Origin: an uncultured Ilyobacter sp.
GTDB taxonomy: Bacteria > Fusobacteriota > Fusobacteriia > Fusobacteriales > Fusobacteriaceae
Reading direction: 5' to 3'
Assembly (NCBI RefSeq): GCF_963668515.1
Contig: NZ_OY764864.1
Span: forward strand, 868,001-932,000
DNA: 64,000 bases
Below, piece after piece: positions 44,763-54,425 of the stretch. The translations under genes were made by a program, and so were the position numbers. How positions within the stretch are numbered: position 1 is the stretch's first letter; each line of letters opens with the position of its first letter. A model generated the notes under the pieces. That model saw only the letters and a program-made list of their open reading frames with translations, made no database searches and was not told where the DNA came from.

Positions 44763-45811
44763 TCACTGATGTTTCGCGCTTGGTCTTTCATAATTTTCTC
44801 TAAAGACAAAATATACCGTTTCTTAAGTTCTGGTGAATTTTGTGAAAAGAACTTTTGGTTAACGATTAAGCCGATGCTTAGGAGTATTCAGAACAATAAT
44901 GCCTGTATATCTGTAGACGATACAATTATTGAAAAACCACATACTAAAGAAAATGAAGTTGTTTCTTATTGCTACGACCACACTAAATCTAAGTGTGTTA
45001 AAGGTATTAATTTACTTTCTATGACCTACAAAACAAATGATGCTTCATTACCAATTAACCACAGAATTATTAGGAAAGATGAAATTTTAACAGACTCCAG
45101 TAGTGACAAAGTTAAAAGAAAATCAGTCCTTACAAAAAATCAGCATTTTAGAAACATGCTAAAGAGTTCCAAGGCCAATAAAGTCAAGTATAGATATGTT
45201 CTAGCAGACTCCTGGTTCTCTTCCAATGAGAATTTTAAGTGCATTCACAAAGATTTAGATAAATGTTTTGTTTTCGCTGTTAAATCAAATAGACTCTTTA
45301 AATTAACAGGAGAGGACGATTCTCAGTATAGAAAGTTATCATCTTTTGATTTTCAACCTGAAACAGCTTAGGCGATAGAATTTAGGGGGATTTCATTTCC
45401 TCTATATTTATCGAAGCAGGTCTTCAAAAATGAAGATGGAAAAGAAGCCGTTTTATACCTTGTGACAAACGGTGAATACTTGAGTTATGACAATATGGTA
45501 AAGATCTATCAAAAAAGATGGGATATCGAAGTATACCATAAATCATTAAAGCAAAACTGCTCTTTAGGAAAATCCTCTGTAAGGACTGTAAAGACGATAC
45601 TAGGTCATATATTTTGTTCAATTTATGCCTATGTTTTATTAGAAAAACTAAAGCTAAAAAAGAAACAAAATCAATTTAAGTTAAGTGCTACGTACTACTT
45701 AAAAGGTTTAGGAAAGACATTCAAATCATTATGTTTTGATTTAAAATCCGCTTAATTTTTCATGGGTGGAGTCTGTCCTTTTTTTAAGTACTGAGCGCGA
45801 AACATCAGTGA
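44763..45811 (+). mobile_element. Insertion sequence with perfect 18-bp inverted ends
   Basis: TCACTGATGTTTCGCGCT begins at 44763 and its exact complement ends at 45811, giving a 1049-bp element. The interior holds one IS701/IS4-like transposase frame. No clear target duplication is visible, and the left inverted repeat overlaps the first codons of the visible frame, so the element may be internally shortened. Confidence 0.75.
44769..45755 (+). pseudogene. IS701/IS4-like transposase with in-frame amber stop
   Basis: One frame gives 200 codons, a TAG at 45369-45371, and then continues in the same frame to 45755. Together they show the DDE pattern: S-V-D-D-T-I-I-E-K-P near residue 57, V-L-A-D-S-W-F-S-S near 160, and W-D-I-E-V-Y-H-K-S-L-K-Q after the stop. 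Related transposases carry about 30 more residues at the N-terminus, missing here. The stop removes the third catalytic Glu from the first product, so transposition is not expected unless the stop is suppressed. Confidence 0.78.
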
Positions 45812-45898
45812 GTTATGAAAAAACATCTATTTCCAGCTGACTTCGAAGGTCTTAAATCATCACAATGTCACAGAAAGAATAATTTCCTTCAAAAATTA

Positions 45899-45927
45899 TT
45901 GACTTTGATTTTTTTTTTATGTAATAT
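45899..45927 (+). promoter_or_regulatory. Promoter upstream of the carboxyltransferase gene
   Basis: TTGACT and TAATAT are 17 bp apart with a T-rich spacer, about 100 bp before the oadA-like start. Confidence 0.65.
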
Positions 45928-46028
45928 ATAAGTAGAAGGTAATGTAAAATTTATTAAAATCAAAGCTGAGCATTTATAAAATATAATTTTAAACTTATTT
46001 TTTGTTTGTATTGAAAGGAGGTAATAAA

Positions 46029-47399
46029 ATGGGAAAACTAAAAATAACTGAGACCTGTCTGAGGGATGGGCATCAGTCACTTATAGCAACAAGACTAAAA
46101 ACATCGGAGATGCTGCCTATATTAGAAAAAATGGATAAGGTCGGCTACTATGCCCTTGAAATGTGGGGTGGGGCTACTTTTGATGCCTGTATCAGATTTT
46201 TGAATGAGGACCCGTGGGAGAGACTGAGGGAGATCAGGAAAAGGGTTAAAAATACAAAACTTCAGATGCTTCTTCGTGGTCAAAACCTTTTGGGCTATAG
46301 ACATTATTCTGATGATGTGGTGGACAAATTCATTGAAAAATCCATTAAAAACGGGATAGACATAATAAGAGTATTTGATGCCTTAAATGATTATAGAAAT
46401 CTCGAGCAATCGATAAAATCAATAAACAAGTACGGTGGTCATTGTCAAGGAGCGATAGCTTACACAACCAGTAAGATTCATACGGTAGAATATTACGTAG
46501 ATAAGGTAAAGGAACTTGAAAATCTTGGTGCCCATTCCATATGCATAAAAGATATGGCAGGAGTTTTACTTCCAGATACTGCCTATGAGCTTATTGTAAA
46601 AATCAAGGCGGTCACAGACCTTCCTATAGAACTACACACACACTGCACAAGCGGGATAGCATCTATGATGTACATGAAGGCCATAGAGGCGGGAGTTGAC
46701 ATTATAGATACGGCAATCTCTCCTTTTTCAGGTGGAACAAGTCAACCTGCAACAGAGGTTTTCTCGCATATTCTAAAAGGCGATAAAAGAGACCCTGAGC
46801 TTGATATGCAGCTTCTTTCAGAAATAGCTGATTATTTTAAACCAATAAAGGAAAAATACAGGTCAGAGGGGATACTGAAGGCCAAGGTAATGGATGTAGA
46901 ACCTAAAACCCTTATTTATCAGGTGCCAGGTGGGATGCTTTCTAATCTATTATCCCAGCTAGAGAGTCAGGGGGCAGCTCATAAATATGATGAAGTACTC
47001 GCTGAGGTTCCGAAAGTCAGAGAAGACTTGGGCTTTCCTCCACTTGTAACTCCACTCTCACAGATGGTGGGAACACAGGCAGTATTTAACGTACTTTTAG
47101 GAGAAAGATATAAGATAATTCCTACTGAAATAAAGAATTACGTAAAAGGCCTATATGGACAGTCACCAGCCCCTATAAGCAAGGAGATGCAAGAAAAAAT
47201 CATAGGCGACATATCCCCTATAACTTACAGACCTGCAGATGATATTCCTCCTGAATTTGAGAAAATAAAAGAGGAGATAGGCAGTCTTGCAAAATCAGAT
47301 GAGGACGTGCTTATGTATGCACTTTTCCCAGAGAATGCAAAACAGTTTCTTCAGGAAAGGGCAGAGCATGAGATAGAAGAGTGGACTATAGCTATTTAA
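46029..47399 (+). CDS. oadA: OadA-like carboxyltransferase subunit without biotin domain
   Basis: The 456-residue protein matches the carboxyltransferase of oxaloacetate decarboxylase alpha, transcarboxylase 5S and pyruvate carboxylase subunit B. Visible motifs are E-T-C-L-R-D-G-H-Q-S (Asp13), K174 in I-C-I-K-D-M-A-G (the lysine that becomes carboxylated) and the metal pair H203/H205 in L-H-T-H-C. The usual C-terminal biotin-carrier domain and its A-M-K-M motif are absent, so a separate biotin carrier must be encoded elsewhere. In sodium-pump decarboxylases this subunit moves CO2 from oxaloacetate to biotin. AAAGGAGGT precedes the chosen start. Confidence 0.88.
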   Translation: MGKLKITETCLRDGHQSLIATRLKTSEMLPILEKMDKVGYYALEMWGGATFDACIRFLNEDPWERLREIRKRVKNTKLQMLLRGQNLLGYRHYSDDVVDKFIEKSIKNGIDIIRVFDALNDYRNLEQSIKSINKYGGHCQGAIAYTTSKIHTVEYYVDKVKELENLGAHSICIKDMAGVLLPDTAYELIVKIKAVTDLPIELHTHCTSGIASMMYMKAIEAGVDIIDTAISPFSGGTSQPATEVFSHILKGDKRDPELDMQLLSEIADYFKPIKEKYRSEGILKAKVMDVEPKTLIYQVPGGMLSNLLSQLESQGAAHKYDEVLAEVPKVREDLGFPPLVTPLSQMVGTQAVFNVLLGERYKIIPTEIKNYVKGLYGQSPAPISKEMQEKIIGDISPITYRPADDIPPEFEKIKEEIGSLAKSDEDVLMYALFPENAKQFLQERAEHEIEEWTIAI

Positions 47400-47419
47400 C
47401 TATTAAAGTAAATTTAATG

Positions 47420-47440
47420 CCCCTGGAAACGGGGGTTTTT
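47420..47440 (+). terminator. Terminator of the oadA-like gene
   Basis: A CCCC / GGGG stem with a 7-nt loop leads to a T run, 20 bp after the stop. Confidence 0.65.
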
Positions 47441-47510
47441 AAATTTTTTCTTTTCAAATTGCTAAAAAGATGGTTTAATAAGTAAACTTTAGATATAAGG
47501 AGGATAAATA

Positions 47511-47792
47511 ATGTTTAAAACCAATGATTATTTCGATGGGAAGGTAAAATCAATAGCTTTTGAATCAGAAAAGGGTTCTGCGACTATAGGGGTTATGGCC
47601 GCAGGAGAATATGAATTTGGAACTTCAACAAAGGAATATATGACAGTGACAAGCGGAAAACTAACTGTAAAACTTCCAGGAACCCAAGAGTGGAAAGAGT
47701 ATACGCCAAATGAAACTTTTATTGTGGAAGCTGGACAAAAGTTTGATGTAAAAACCGATGTGGAAAGTTCTTATCTTTGCATATATGAGTAG
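47511..47792 (+). CDS. ppnP: Pyrimidine/purine nucleoside phosphorylase
   Basis: The 93-residue cupin protein matches PpnP (YaiE, DUF1255): N-D-Y-F-D-G-K-V-K-S-I-A-F near the start, G-V-M-A-A-G-E-Y-E-F-G-T, E-Y-M-T-V-T-S-G-K-L-T-V-K-L-P-G and F-D-V-K-T near the end. PpnP splits a wide range of nucleosides with phosphate into base and ribose-1-phosphate. It is monocistronic. AAGGAGG precedes the ATG. Confidence 0.93.
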   Translation: MFKTNDYFDGKVKSIAFESEKGSATIGVMAAGEYEFGTSTKEYMTVTSGKLTVKLPGTQEWKEYTPNETFIVEAGQKFDVKTDVESSYLCIYE

Positions 47793-47821
47793 TATTTTTT
47801 AGTGAAAATAAAGATTTAAAT

Positions 47822-47859
47822 AAAAAGTCTCCTGAAAAAATTTATTCAGGAGACTTTTT
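47822..47859. terminator. Bidirectional terminator
   Basis: A perfect 15-bp stem (AAAAAGTCTCCTGAA) with an 8-nt loop separates the convergent ppnP and RpiR genes. Confidence 0.88.
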
Positions 47860-47894
47860 CTGATATTTATAAAAAATCTTATAATTATAAACTA

Positions 47895-48758
47895 TCAACT
47901 TCTTTTTACAAATATATTATTTTCATTGGCAAATTTTTCAAATCTTTGAAGATATTTTTCTGTTTTTTCCTTGTCCTTGTATGAAAGAGAAAATATAAGG
48001 GCGTTAATAAGACACATAACAGCTGCCAGGTGGTCTACAAAAAAGGACTTTCTCACAGGGATAATCAGTAAAATATCTGCAAATTCTGCAAGAGGTGATA
48101 CCACACTGTCAGTGATGACAATAATTTTACAATTTTTCTCTCTTAGTATGTTAGCGATAGTGACCACATTATTGGGGTATCTAGGAAATCCAAAAATCAG
48201 TGCCGTGGTATTTTCGTTTAGATCGTTTAGGTAATTGAACCATCTCTCATTCCATTCGTCTATAATCTGTACATTAGAATGTATTTTACTCAAATTATAT
48301 CCTGCATAACTGGAAAGGCAGAAAGAACCTTTGAACCCAACTGTAAGTATGCCGTCTTTTTCATAAAGGGCATCTACAGCAGCATCGAAGGACTCTGCAG
48401 ATATCTCATTTAGGGTACTATTTATAATCTCCACTTCAGATTCAAATATTTTTTCATAGGCAGTGCCATGACTATCTGCTTTTTCAATGGAAAATTTTTC
48501 CAAGGTGGAAAGCTCTATTTTAAGAAAGTCCCTCAAATCTTTTTGAAACGCAGGGTATCCTTTGTATCCCAGAGATGAAGCAAATCTGATAACAGTAGAC
48601 TCACTAACTTTAGCAGCGGTTCCAAGAGCGGTGGATGTCATAAAGGCACACTGTTTTTGATTTTTTAAGATATAGTTTGCCAATTTTTTTTGTTTTGGAG
48701 GTAGCACGTTGACGATGTTCATTATTTTTTTAGTCAGATCGAAATCTGTTATTTTCAT
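47895..48758 (-). CDS. MurR/RpiR family transcriptional regulator
   Basis: The 287-residue protein has an N-terminal RpiR helix-turn-helix (residues 1-77; T-A-A-K-V-S-E-S-T-V-I-R-F-A-S-S-L-G-Y-K-G) and a C-terminal SIS sugar-phosphate-binding domain (about 120-250; G-F-K-G-S-F-C-L-S and I-V-I-T-D-S-V-V-S-P-L-A). Such regulators respond to phosphosugars. No adjacent sugar operon shows the target. AAGGTG precedes the ATG. Confidence 0.92.
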   Translation of the reverse strand: MKITDFDLTKKIMNIVNVLPPKQKKLANYILKNQKQCAFMTSTALGTAAKVSESTVIRFASSLGYKGYPAFQKDLRDFLKIELSTLEKFSIEKADSHGTAYEKIFESEVEIINSTLNEISAESFDAAVDALYEKDGILTVGFKGSFCLSSYAGYNLSKIHSNVQIIDEWNERWFNYLNDLNENTTALIFGFPRYPNNVVTIANILREKNCKIIVITDSVVSPLAEFADILLIIPVRKSFFVDHLAAVMCLINALIFSLSYKDKEKTEKYLQRFEKFANENNIFVKRS

Positions 48759-48799
48759 AAGTAGTCACCTTCACAATCTTAAACTTTATTCATCATACT

Positions 48800-48828
48800 A
48801 GGATATAATTTTTATAGACCTTTGTCAA
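48800..48828 (-). promoter_or_regulatory. Promoter of the RpiR gene
   Basis: On the minus strand TTGACA and TATCCT are separated by 17 bp, about 40 bp before the start codon. Confidence 0.6.
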
Positions 48829-48892
48829 GTGTGTAAAGAAAACAGGGGTATCAAATGAATGATATCCTTTTAAACTTTATAGAAAAGTAAAT

Positions 48893-49510
48893 CTAAAAAT
48901 TGTGAAAATGCTTTTTGAACCATATTTTTACATAGTTACTGTCGTCCATATAATTGAAAATCAGAGTGCCTATATTTTCGTTTACCTCTGAAGAGGTGAG
49001 AAATATGATTATTCCCTCGATAGCAGATATGAATGATATTCCAATTGTGAAATAAAAGAGGGGTTTGCTGTAACTACCAATAAAAAATGCATGTACAATA
49101 AACAGATAAAGAATAAGGGTAGAGAGTTTTGACAGATAAAGGTGAAGGTTTGCAAAACGTCCAAATTTTATGAAACCAATTAGTAAAAAAGTTATATATG
49201 CTCCTAAAGTAGATAAAAAAATAAGTTTGTTTTCTGTAAAAATTTCAGGCAACAGCATAACTGTCCAAATGATTCCTGAAATCAGTAAAAAATTGTCGGC
49301 CCAGGAATCCAAACGGCTTCCTATTTCAGTAATCTGATCGAGTTTTCTTGCAAGAAATCCATCTAGAAAGTCTGTAATTCCACATAAAATAAGTCCAAAA
49401 GCTAGATAATAAGTGGGCTTTCCTTGAAAAACTCCAAGCCACATAAGAAACAAAAATAAAAACCTTAAAAGTGTTATTTGATTTGAAATTTTTTTGAGAT
49501 CACTCCACAT
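48893..49510 (-). CDS. CDP-alcohol phosphatidyltransferase family protein
   Basis: The 205-residue membrane protein carries the full CDP-alcohol phosphotransferase motif, D-G-x2-A-R-x8-G-x3-D-x3-D, read as D-F-L-D-G-F-L-A-R-K-L-D-Q-I-T-E-I-G-S-R followed by L-D-S-W-A-D. Five to six hydrophobic helices surround it. It would condense CDP-diacylglycerol or a CDP-alcohol with a second alcohol in phospholipid synthesis; whether it is PgsA-like or another member is not clear. The start at 49510 has GAGGTG 6 bp upstream. Confidence 0.88.
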   Translation of the reverse strand: MWSDLKKISNQITLLRFLFLFLMWLGVFQGKPTYYLAFGLILCGITDFLDGFLARKLDQITEIGSRLDSWADNFLLISGIIWTVMLLPEIFTENKLIFLSTLGAYITFLLIGFIKFGRFANLHLYLSKLSTLILYLFIVHAFFIGSYSKPLFYFTIGISFISAIEGIIIFLTSSEVNENIGTLIFNYMDDSNYVKIWFKKHFHNF

Positions 49511-49745
49511 ATATTTCACCTCTCTTTAAAATCTTTAATTTGTCCTAGACAATATATGATCTGTTAATTATTAAGATACCATTTTTTTTTAAAAATCCTA
49601 GTAAACCAGAGGCGAAAATATTAAAATAAATGGGAAAGTATAAAAAATATAATAGAGTTATGGAGATGAAACAAGGAATGGCTGAAAATTTGAGAATAAT
49701 TAATTGGTAATTTGAATTTTTACAATAGTGTATAGAGGTGATAAA

Positions 49746-50516
49746 TTGAATGTAATTATTACAGGGGCAAGCAGTGGAATAGGAAGAGAGCTCCTGAAAA
49801 TATTTGTAGATAATGGCCACTTTGTAATAGCCGTTGCAAGACGTAAGGAAAAACTAGAGGAGATCAAAAAAGAATTTAAAGAAAAAGTTGAAATTATTTG
49901 TAAAGATATATCCAAACTTGAAAATATAAATGAACTTTGTAAAGAGCTTAAAGACATGAGAATAGATGTGGATCTGCTTATAAATAATGCAGGCACAGGG
50001 GAATACGGGTTTTTTTATGAGACAGATATGAAGTCTCATATGAAAACTCTAAACTTAAATATAAGAGGATTAACTTACCTGACCAGAATCTTTGCAGAGG
50101 AGATGATAAAAAAAGGAAAGGGTGGAATAATAAACGTGGCCTCTACAGCCTCATTTCAGAGTGGGGGACCTCTAATGGGAGTGTACTATGCCTCTAAAGC
50201 CTATGTTTTGTCCTTTACAGAGGCTCTCGTGGAGGAGATGGAGTATAGGGGTGTAAGGATAATGACACTTTGTCCTGGACCTACCTCTACAGAGTTTAAA
50301 GGAATGAGCTCTAAAAGAAAAGGAATAGAAAAATTTTATGTGACAACTCCTAGGCAGGTAGCAGAGAGCTGTTATAGGGATTATTTTAGAGGTAAAAACA
50401 TCTGTATACCAGGTATGTTAAATAAAATTAGTATTTTTATAACTAGGTTTATCCCCAGAAGGGTTCAGAGAAAAATAGTCAGAAAAATTCAGGAAAAGAA
50501 AAAGAAACTTTTGTAA
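49746..50516 (+). CDS. Short-chain dehydrogenase/reductase
   Basis: The 256-residue SDR begins V-I-I-T-G-A-S-S-G-I-G (cofactor motif), continues with N-N-A-G, has Ser in N-V-A-S-T-A-S and the catalytic Y-Y-A-S-K. It resembles the DltE/YqjQ-like group and has a basic C-terminal tail with a hydrophobic patch that could touch the membrane. The substrate is unknown. I start at TTG 49746, with AGAGGTG 5 bp upstream; GTG 49728 has no site. Its end converges on the acyltransferase gene with 3 bp between them. Confidence 0.9.
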   Translation: MNVIITGASSGIGRELLKIFVDNGHFVIAVARRKEKLEEIKKEFKEKVEIICKDISKLENINELCKELKDMRIDVDLLINNAGTGEYGFFYETDMKSHMKTLNLNIRGLTYLTRIFAEEMIKKGKGGIINVASTASFQSGGPLMGVYYASKAYVLSFTEALVEEMEYRGVRIMTLCPGPTSTEFKGMSSKRKGIEKFYVTTPRQVAESCYRDYFRGKNICIPGMLNKISIFITRFIPRRVQRKIVRKIQEKKKKLL

Positions 50517-50519
50517 GCT

Positions 50520-51386
50520 TCATTTAATTTTTTTAGAAAGTCTCCATCTGTCGTGAAACCACATCCATTGCTCAGGGTATATTGAGATAATTTTTTCCAT
50601 TTTGTTTATCAAAAGTTGGGTGTTGGATTGAACATCTTCTTTAAAATTTCCAGTTTTTATCATCTGGATTTCTTCTACTATTTTTGTCGTGCATGTGTTG
50701 TCTGGATTTAAAATATTAAATGTCCAGATAAGAGGAAGATCATTTCTAAGAGCCAGAAAGACTGCACCAGTTGGAGCAATAGTTGTCTCTCCAAAGAAAT
50801 TAACAGTGGCTCCTTTGTCTCTATGATCACTGAACAAGGCGATTATATCTTTTCTCTTTATGTGCTTCATGAGTTCTCGAGAAGTTCTTTTACTTTTTTT
50901 CAAAAGGGTAATATTTATTCTTTCTCTGTTTTTGGTTATAAGTCTATCTAAATATGGATTCCTCTGTTTTTTGGCCACGGTGACTATATGATATTTTTCT
51001 GCAACCTTAAGGGAAGCTTCCATATTTCCCATGTGCATACACGCAACTATCACACCTTTTCCTTTTGAGTAAGCTTTGTCTAACACCTCCATATTTTCTA
51101 TAGTCACGTTACCTTCTTCTTTTAAATATTCTTCAAACCAAAGTGACGATAGAAAGGCTTTGGACATTATTTTATAAGAATCGAGAGCTATTTTTTTGAT
51201 TTTTTCCTGGGACTTATCAGGGAAAGCCATTTTTAAGTTAGCTAAAGTGATAATTCTTCTTTTTTTTATGAATTTATATCCAACTATTGCAAAAAATTCT
51301 GCAATTTTAAATCTTATTTTTTCGGGAAGAATACAGAGAATTTTTATAAAAAAAAGTATAATTAAGTATTCAATTTTGTGTTTCAT
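50520..51386 (-). CDS. Lipid A biosynthesis acyltransferase (LpxL/HtrB family)
   Basis: The 288-residue protein has an N-terminal membrane helix, the HX4E catalytic motif (His118 to Glu123 in M-H-M-G-N-M-E), F-S-D-H-R-D-K-G near residue 185 and a W-M-W-F-H-D-R-W ending. These are hallmarks of LpxL/LpxM enzymes, which add secondary acyl chains to lipid A at the inner membrane. Its presence supports a diderm, LPS-bearing host. AGGTTTT precedes the ATG weakly. Confidence 0.93.
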   Translation of the reverse strand: MKHKIEYLIILFFIKILCILPEKIRFKIAEFFAIVGYKFIKKRRIITLANLKMAFPDKSQEKIKKIALDSYKIMSKAFLSSLWFEEYLKEEGNVTIENMEVLDKAYSKGKGVIVACMHMGNMEASLKVAEKYHIVTVAKKQRNPYLDRLITKNRERINITLLKKSKRTSRELMKHIKRKDIIALFSDHRDKGATVNFFGETTIAPTGAVFLALRNDLPLIWTFNILNPDNTCTTKIVEEIQMIKTGNFKEDVQSNTQLLINKMEKIISIYPEQWMWFHDRWRLSKKIK

Positions 51387-51525
51387 AAAACCTCCAAGAA
51401 TTTTAAATTAAATTTTAATAAAATTATATATTTCCCACTTATTCTATCACATGAGCATGTATAGAACAAGAAAATATAGCCGTGTACACTACTAGTTAAT
51501 AAAATTAAAAAGAGTTTGACAGAAC

Positions 51526-51554
51526 ATAGAAAATACTATATAAAAATAAAAAAG
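51526..51554 (+). promoter_or_regulatory. Promoter of fbp
   Basis: A consensus TTGACA and a TATAAA lie 17 bp apart, 24 bp before the fbp start, in the divergent spacer. Confidence 0.75.
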
Positions 51555-51577
51555 TATTAGAGGGAGAGAAGGAGCTT

Positions 51578-53530
51578 ATGAGAGATTTGGACTATTTAAA
51601 ACTTTTATCAAAACAGTATCCCAGTGTTGCAGATGTAGCAAATGAGATAATAAATCTTAAGGCGATTCTAAATCTGCCTAAGGGGACAGAACATTTCCTT
51701 ACAGATATGCACGGAGAATATGAGGCTTTTTCATACCATCTAAGAAGTGCTTCAGGAGTTTTAAAATTTAAGATAGATGACATTTTTGGACATACATTGA
51801 CTATGGATGAAAAAAAAAATCTGTCAACTTTGATAATATATCCTGAAAAGCGTCTTAAATATGTGAAAGAGATTTACAGCGGCTCTATGAATGAATGGTA
51901 CAAGGTAACTATCTACAGGCTTATTACAATCTGCAAAGTAGTTTCATCGAAATATACTCGTTCTAAAGTAAAAAAGGCCTTACCCTTTGATTTTAACTAT
52001 ATTCTTGATGAACTTCTTAATATTGAAAGTAAACAATTGAATAAGGAAAAATACTATAATGAAATAGTGGATACAATAGTAGAATTAGAGAGAGCTGACA
52101 GGTTTATTATAGCTATATGTGGACTGATACAGAAGTTAGCAGTGGATATACTTCACATCATGGGAGATATATATGACAGGGGTCCCGGTCCACATCTCAT
52201 AATGGACCAGCTTATGAAACATTCAAATGTAGACATTCAATGGGGAAACCACGATATATTGTGGATGGGAGCGGCTCTAGGACACCAGACAATGGTAGCG
52301 GAGGTCTTGAGAATAGCACTCAGATACAGCAATGTAGAATGCCTAGAAGAGGGTTATGGAATAAATCTCCTTCCTTTGGGTTCCTTGGCTATGACAGTGT
52401 ATAAAGATGATCCCTGCAAGGAATTCTTGCCAAAGGTAAGTAACGAACAGTTTTATGAGGAAAAAGACCAGCTTTTGATTGCTAGGATGCATAAGGCGAT
52501 AGCAATAATACAGTTTAAACTAGAAGGGCAGCTAATTAAGAGAAAAGAGGAATTTAAGAGGACAGACAGGCTCCTTCTGGATATGGTGGACTATGAACGT
52601 GGGGTTCTCACAGTAGACGGGGAGGAATACCCTCTCACTAGCTGCAATTTCCCTACAATTGACCCTGCTAGTCCCTATATACTTACCAAAGATGAAAAAG
52701 ATGTAATCGACAAGCTGTCTTCTTATTTTAAAAACAGTGAAAAACTACAAAAGCACATATATTATTTTTATACAAATGGAAGTCTCTACTTAAAATATAA
52801 CGGGAACTTACTATACCACGGGTGCATACTTTTGGATGAAAAGGGTGACTACCTCAATGCTTTTATAGAGGGAAAGAAGTATAAAGGTGTGGAACTTCTA
52901 GATAAATATGAGGAGTTAACTAGAAGGGCGTACTTTACAAGAAAAGAAAGTGATATAGATTGGTTGTGGTATTTATGGACTGGTAGAAAATCGCCGATGT
53001 TTGCCAAGGAAAAAATGGCAACTTTTGAAAGGTATTTTACTAGGGACAAAAAACTTCACGAAGAAAAACTAAATCCATATTTCAAATACAGGGAAGATGA
53101 AGCCATCTGCAGAAAAATACTTGAAAGTTTTGATCTCGATCCGGATAATGGACATATAATAACTGGACATACTCCCGTGAAGGTAAAAAAGGGAGAGAGT
53201 CCTCTGAAGGCCAACGGAAAACTTTTGGTTATAGATGGTGGAATGTCTAGGGCATATCAAAATACAACGGGCATCGCAGGGTATACATTGATGTATAATT
53301 CTTGGGGATTGAGACTGGTATCACATCATCCCTTCACATCTGAAGATGAAATAGTAAGAGAAGGAGTAAAAATAAATTCCAATATAGATGTTTTGCAAAA
53401 GACAAATAGAAAAACAGTAGGTGACACTGATATAGGAAAAAAATTACTTTCTGAGATAGATGATTTAAAAGAACTTATGGAAGTATACAAAAGTGGTCAG
53501 ATACAAGAGGGAAGAAAAAAAATAAACTGA
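51578..53530 (+). CDS. fbp: Fructose-1,6-bisphosphatase, class III
   Basis: The 650-residue protein matches the firmicute-type class III enzyme, a metallophosphoesterase. Motifs are T-D-M-H-G-E (42-47), G-D-I-Y-D-R-G (196-202), G-N-H-D (223-226) and G-H-T-P near 530. It hydrolyses fructose-1,6-bisphosphate in gluconeogenesis and needs Mn. AGGGAGAGAAGGAG precedes the ATG. It is monocistronic with its own terminator. Confidence 0.95.
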   Translation: MRDLDYLKLLSKQYPSVADVANEIINLKAILNLPKGTEHFLTDMHGEYEAFSYHLRSASGVLKFKIDDIFGHTLTMDEKKNLSTLIIYPEKRLKYVKEIYSGSMNEWYKVTIYRLITICKVVSSKYTRSKVKKALPFDFNYILDELLNIESKQLNKEKYYNEIVDTIVELERADRFIIAICGLIQKLAVDILHIMGDIYDRGPGPHLIMDQLMKHSNVDIQWGNHDILWMGAALGHQTMVAEVLRIALRYSNVECLEEGYGINLLPLGSLAMTVYKDDPCKEFLPKVSNEQFYEEKDQLLIARMHKAIAIIQFKLEGQLIKRKEEFKRTDRLLLDMVDYERGVLTVDGEEYPLTSCNFPTIDPASPYILTKDEKDVIDKLSSYFKNSEKLQKHIYYFYTNGSLYLKYNGNLLYHGCILLDEKGDYLNAFIEGKKYKGVELLDKYEELTRRAYFTRKESDIDWLWYLWTGRKSPMFAKEKMATFERYFTRDKKLHEEKLNPYFKYREDEAICRKILESFDLDPDNGHIITGHTPVKVKKGESPLKANGKLLVIDGGMSRAYQNTTGIAGYTLMYNSWGLRLVSHHPFTSEDEIVREGVKINSNIDVLQKTNRKTVGDTDIGKKLLSEIDDLKELMEVYKSGQIQEGRKKIN

Positions 53531-53531
53531 T

Positions 53532-53557
53532 AAAACCGCTGATTTCAGCGGTTTTTT
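53532..53557 (+). terminator. Terminator of fbp
   Basis: An 11-bp AAAACCGCTGA stem with a 2-nt loop ends in six T residues immediately after the stop. Confidence 0.88.
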
Positions 53558-53648
53558 ATATGTGTCTTATCTTGAAAAATCAGAATTGAATTTTTAGAAG
53601 GAATATTTATCCAAAGCTTTAATATAAATATGACGGGGGTGAATTACA

Positions 53649-54416
53649 ATGAAAATAAACGTTGCTTATTATACAGCCATAGGAAATACAAGAGAAAATA
53701 ACGAAGATTCAATATTGGTTTATGATAAGGTGTATTCAGAATCAGATTTTGAAGATTTCAAAATGAGAGAGATAGATATGGAAGAGGGCTTCTTTTCTGT
53801 TGCAGATGGTCTCGGAGGGCATGCAGGGGGAGAGATAGCAAGCGGTACTGTGCTAAATTTTTTAAAAAACAGTAGAGTTGCAGGAAATGCGGAACTTAAA
53901 AAATTGTTTGGGCTGGCCAGTGACACACTAAATGATATAGCGACTAAAAAAAGAGAACTTTACGGGATGGGAACTGTCCTAACAGGGATTTACTTAAAAA
54001 AAAATAAAGCTATTATCTTTAATATAGGGGATAGCAGGACTTATCTTATGAGGGAGAAATTGATAAGGATGACAGATGACCATTCTCTCGTATGGGATCT
54101 CATGAAAAAAGAGAAGTTTGAAAATGAGGAGGAGATGCATGACTGGATAAGAAAACATCCTAGAAAAAATATTATCACTTCCGCCTTGATTGCCGGTGCA
54201 GATGAATTTGAATCTTCCCTTGAAGAGATTGAGGTTAAGAAAAGAGATAAGTTTCTTATAACAAGCGATGGTGTATGGGAAGAGCTATCATTTAGTGAAA
54301 TTGAAAGTTCTCTTTCTAAAGAGTTGAACACAGCCGCAGAACTTGTCCTGAAAAAATGCATAATAAGAGGAAAAGACAACATCTCCTTTGTAATAGTTGA
54401 AATTATCGATGTTTAG
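53649..54416 (+). CDS. PP2C-family serine/threonine phosphatase
   Basis: The 255-residue protein has the PP2C metal motifs: N-N-E-D-S near residue 18, V-A-D-G-L-G-G-H-A-G-G-E near 51, G-M-G-T-V-L-T-G, I-G-D-S-R-T-Y near 125, T-S-D-G-V-W-E near 205 and G-K-D-N-I-S-F. It lacks membrane segments and is cytoplasmic. The gene precedes map by 9 bp. No kinase partner is in the window. Confidence 0.92.
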   Translation: MKINVAYYTAIGNTRENNEDSILVYDKVYSESDFEDFKMREIDMEEGFFSVADGLGGHAGGEIASGTVLNFLKNSRVAGNAELKKLFGLASDTLNDIATKKRELYGMGTVLTGIYLKKNKAIIFNIGDSRTYLMREKLIRMTDDHSLVWDLMKKEKFENEEEMHDWIRKHPRKNIITSALIAGADEFESSLEEIEVKKRDKFLITSDGVWEELSFSEIESSLSKELNTAAELVLKKCIIRGKDNISFVIVEIIDV

Positions 54417-54425
54417 GAGTAAACT

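Noticed and set aside
54041..54382. Antisense frame over the PP2C gene
   Set aside because: It lies fully within the phosphatase and has the composition expected of a shadow frame.
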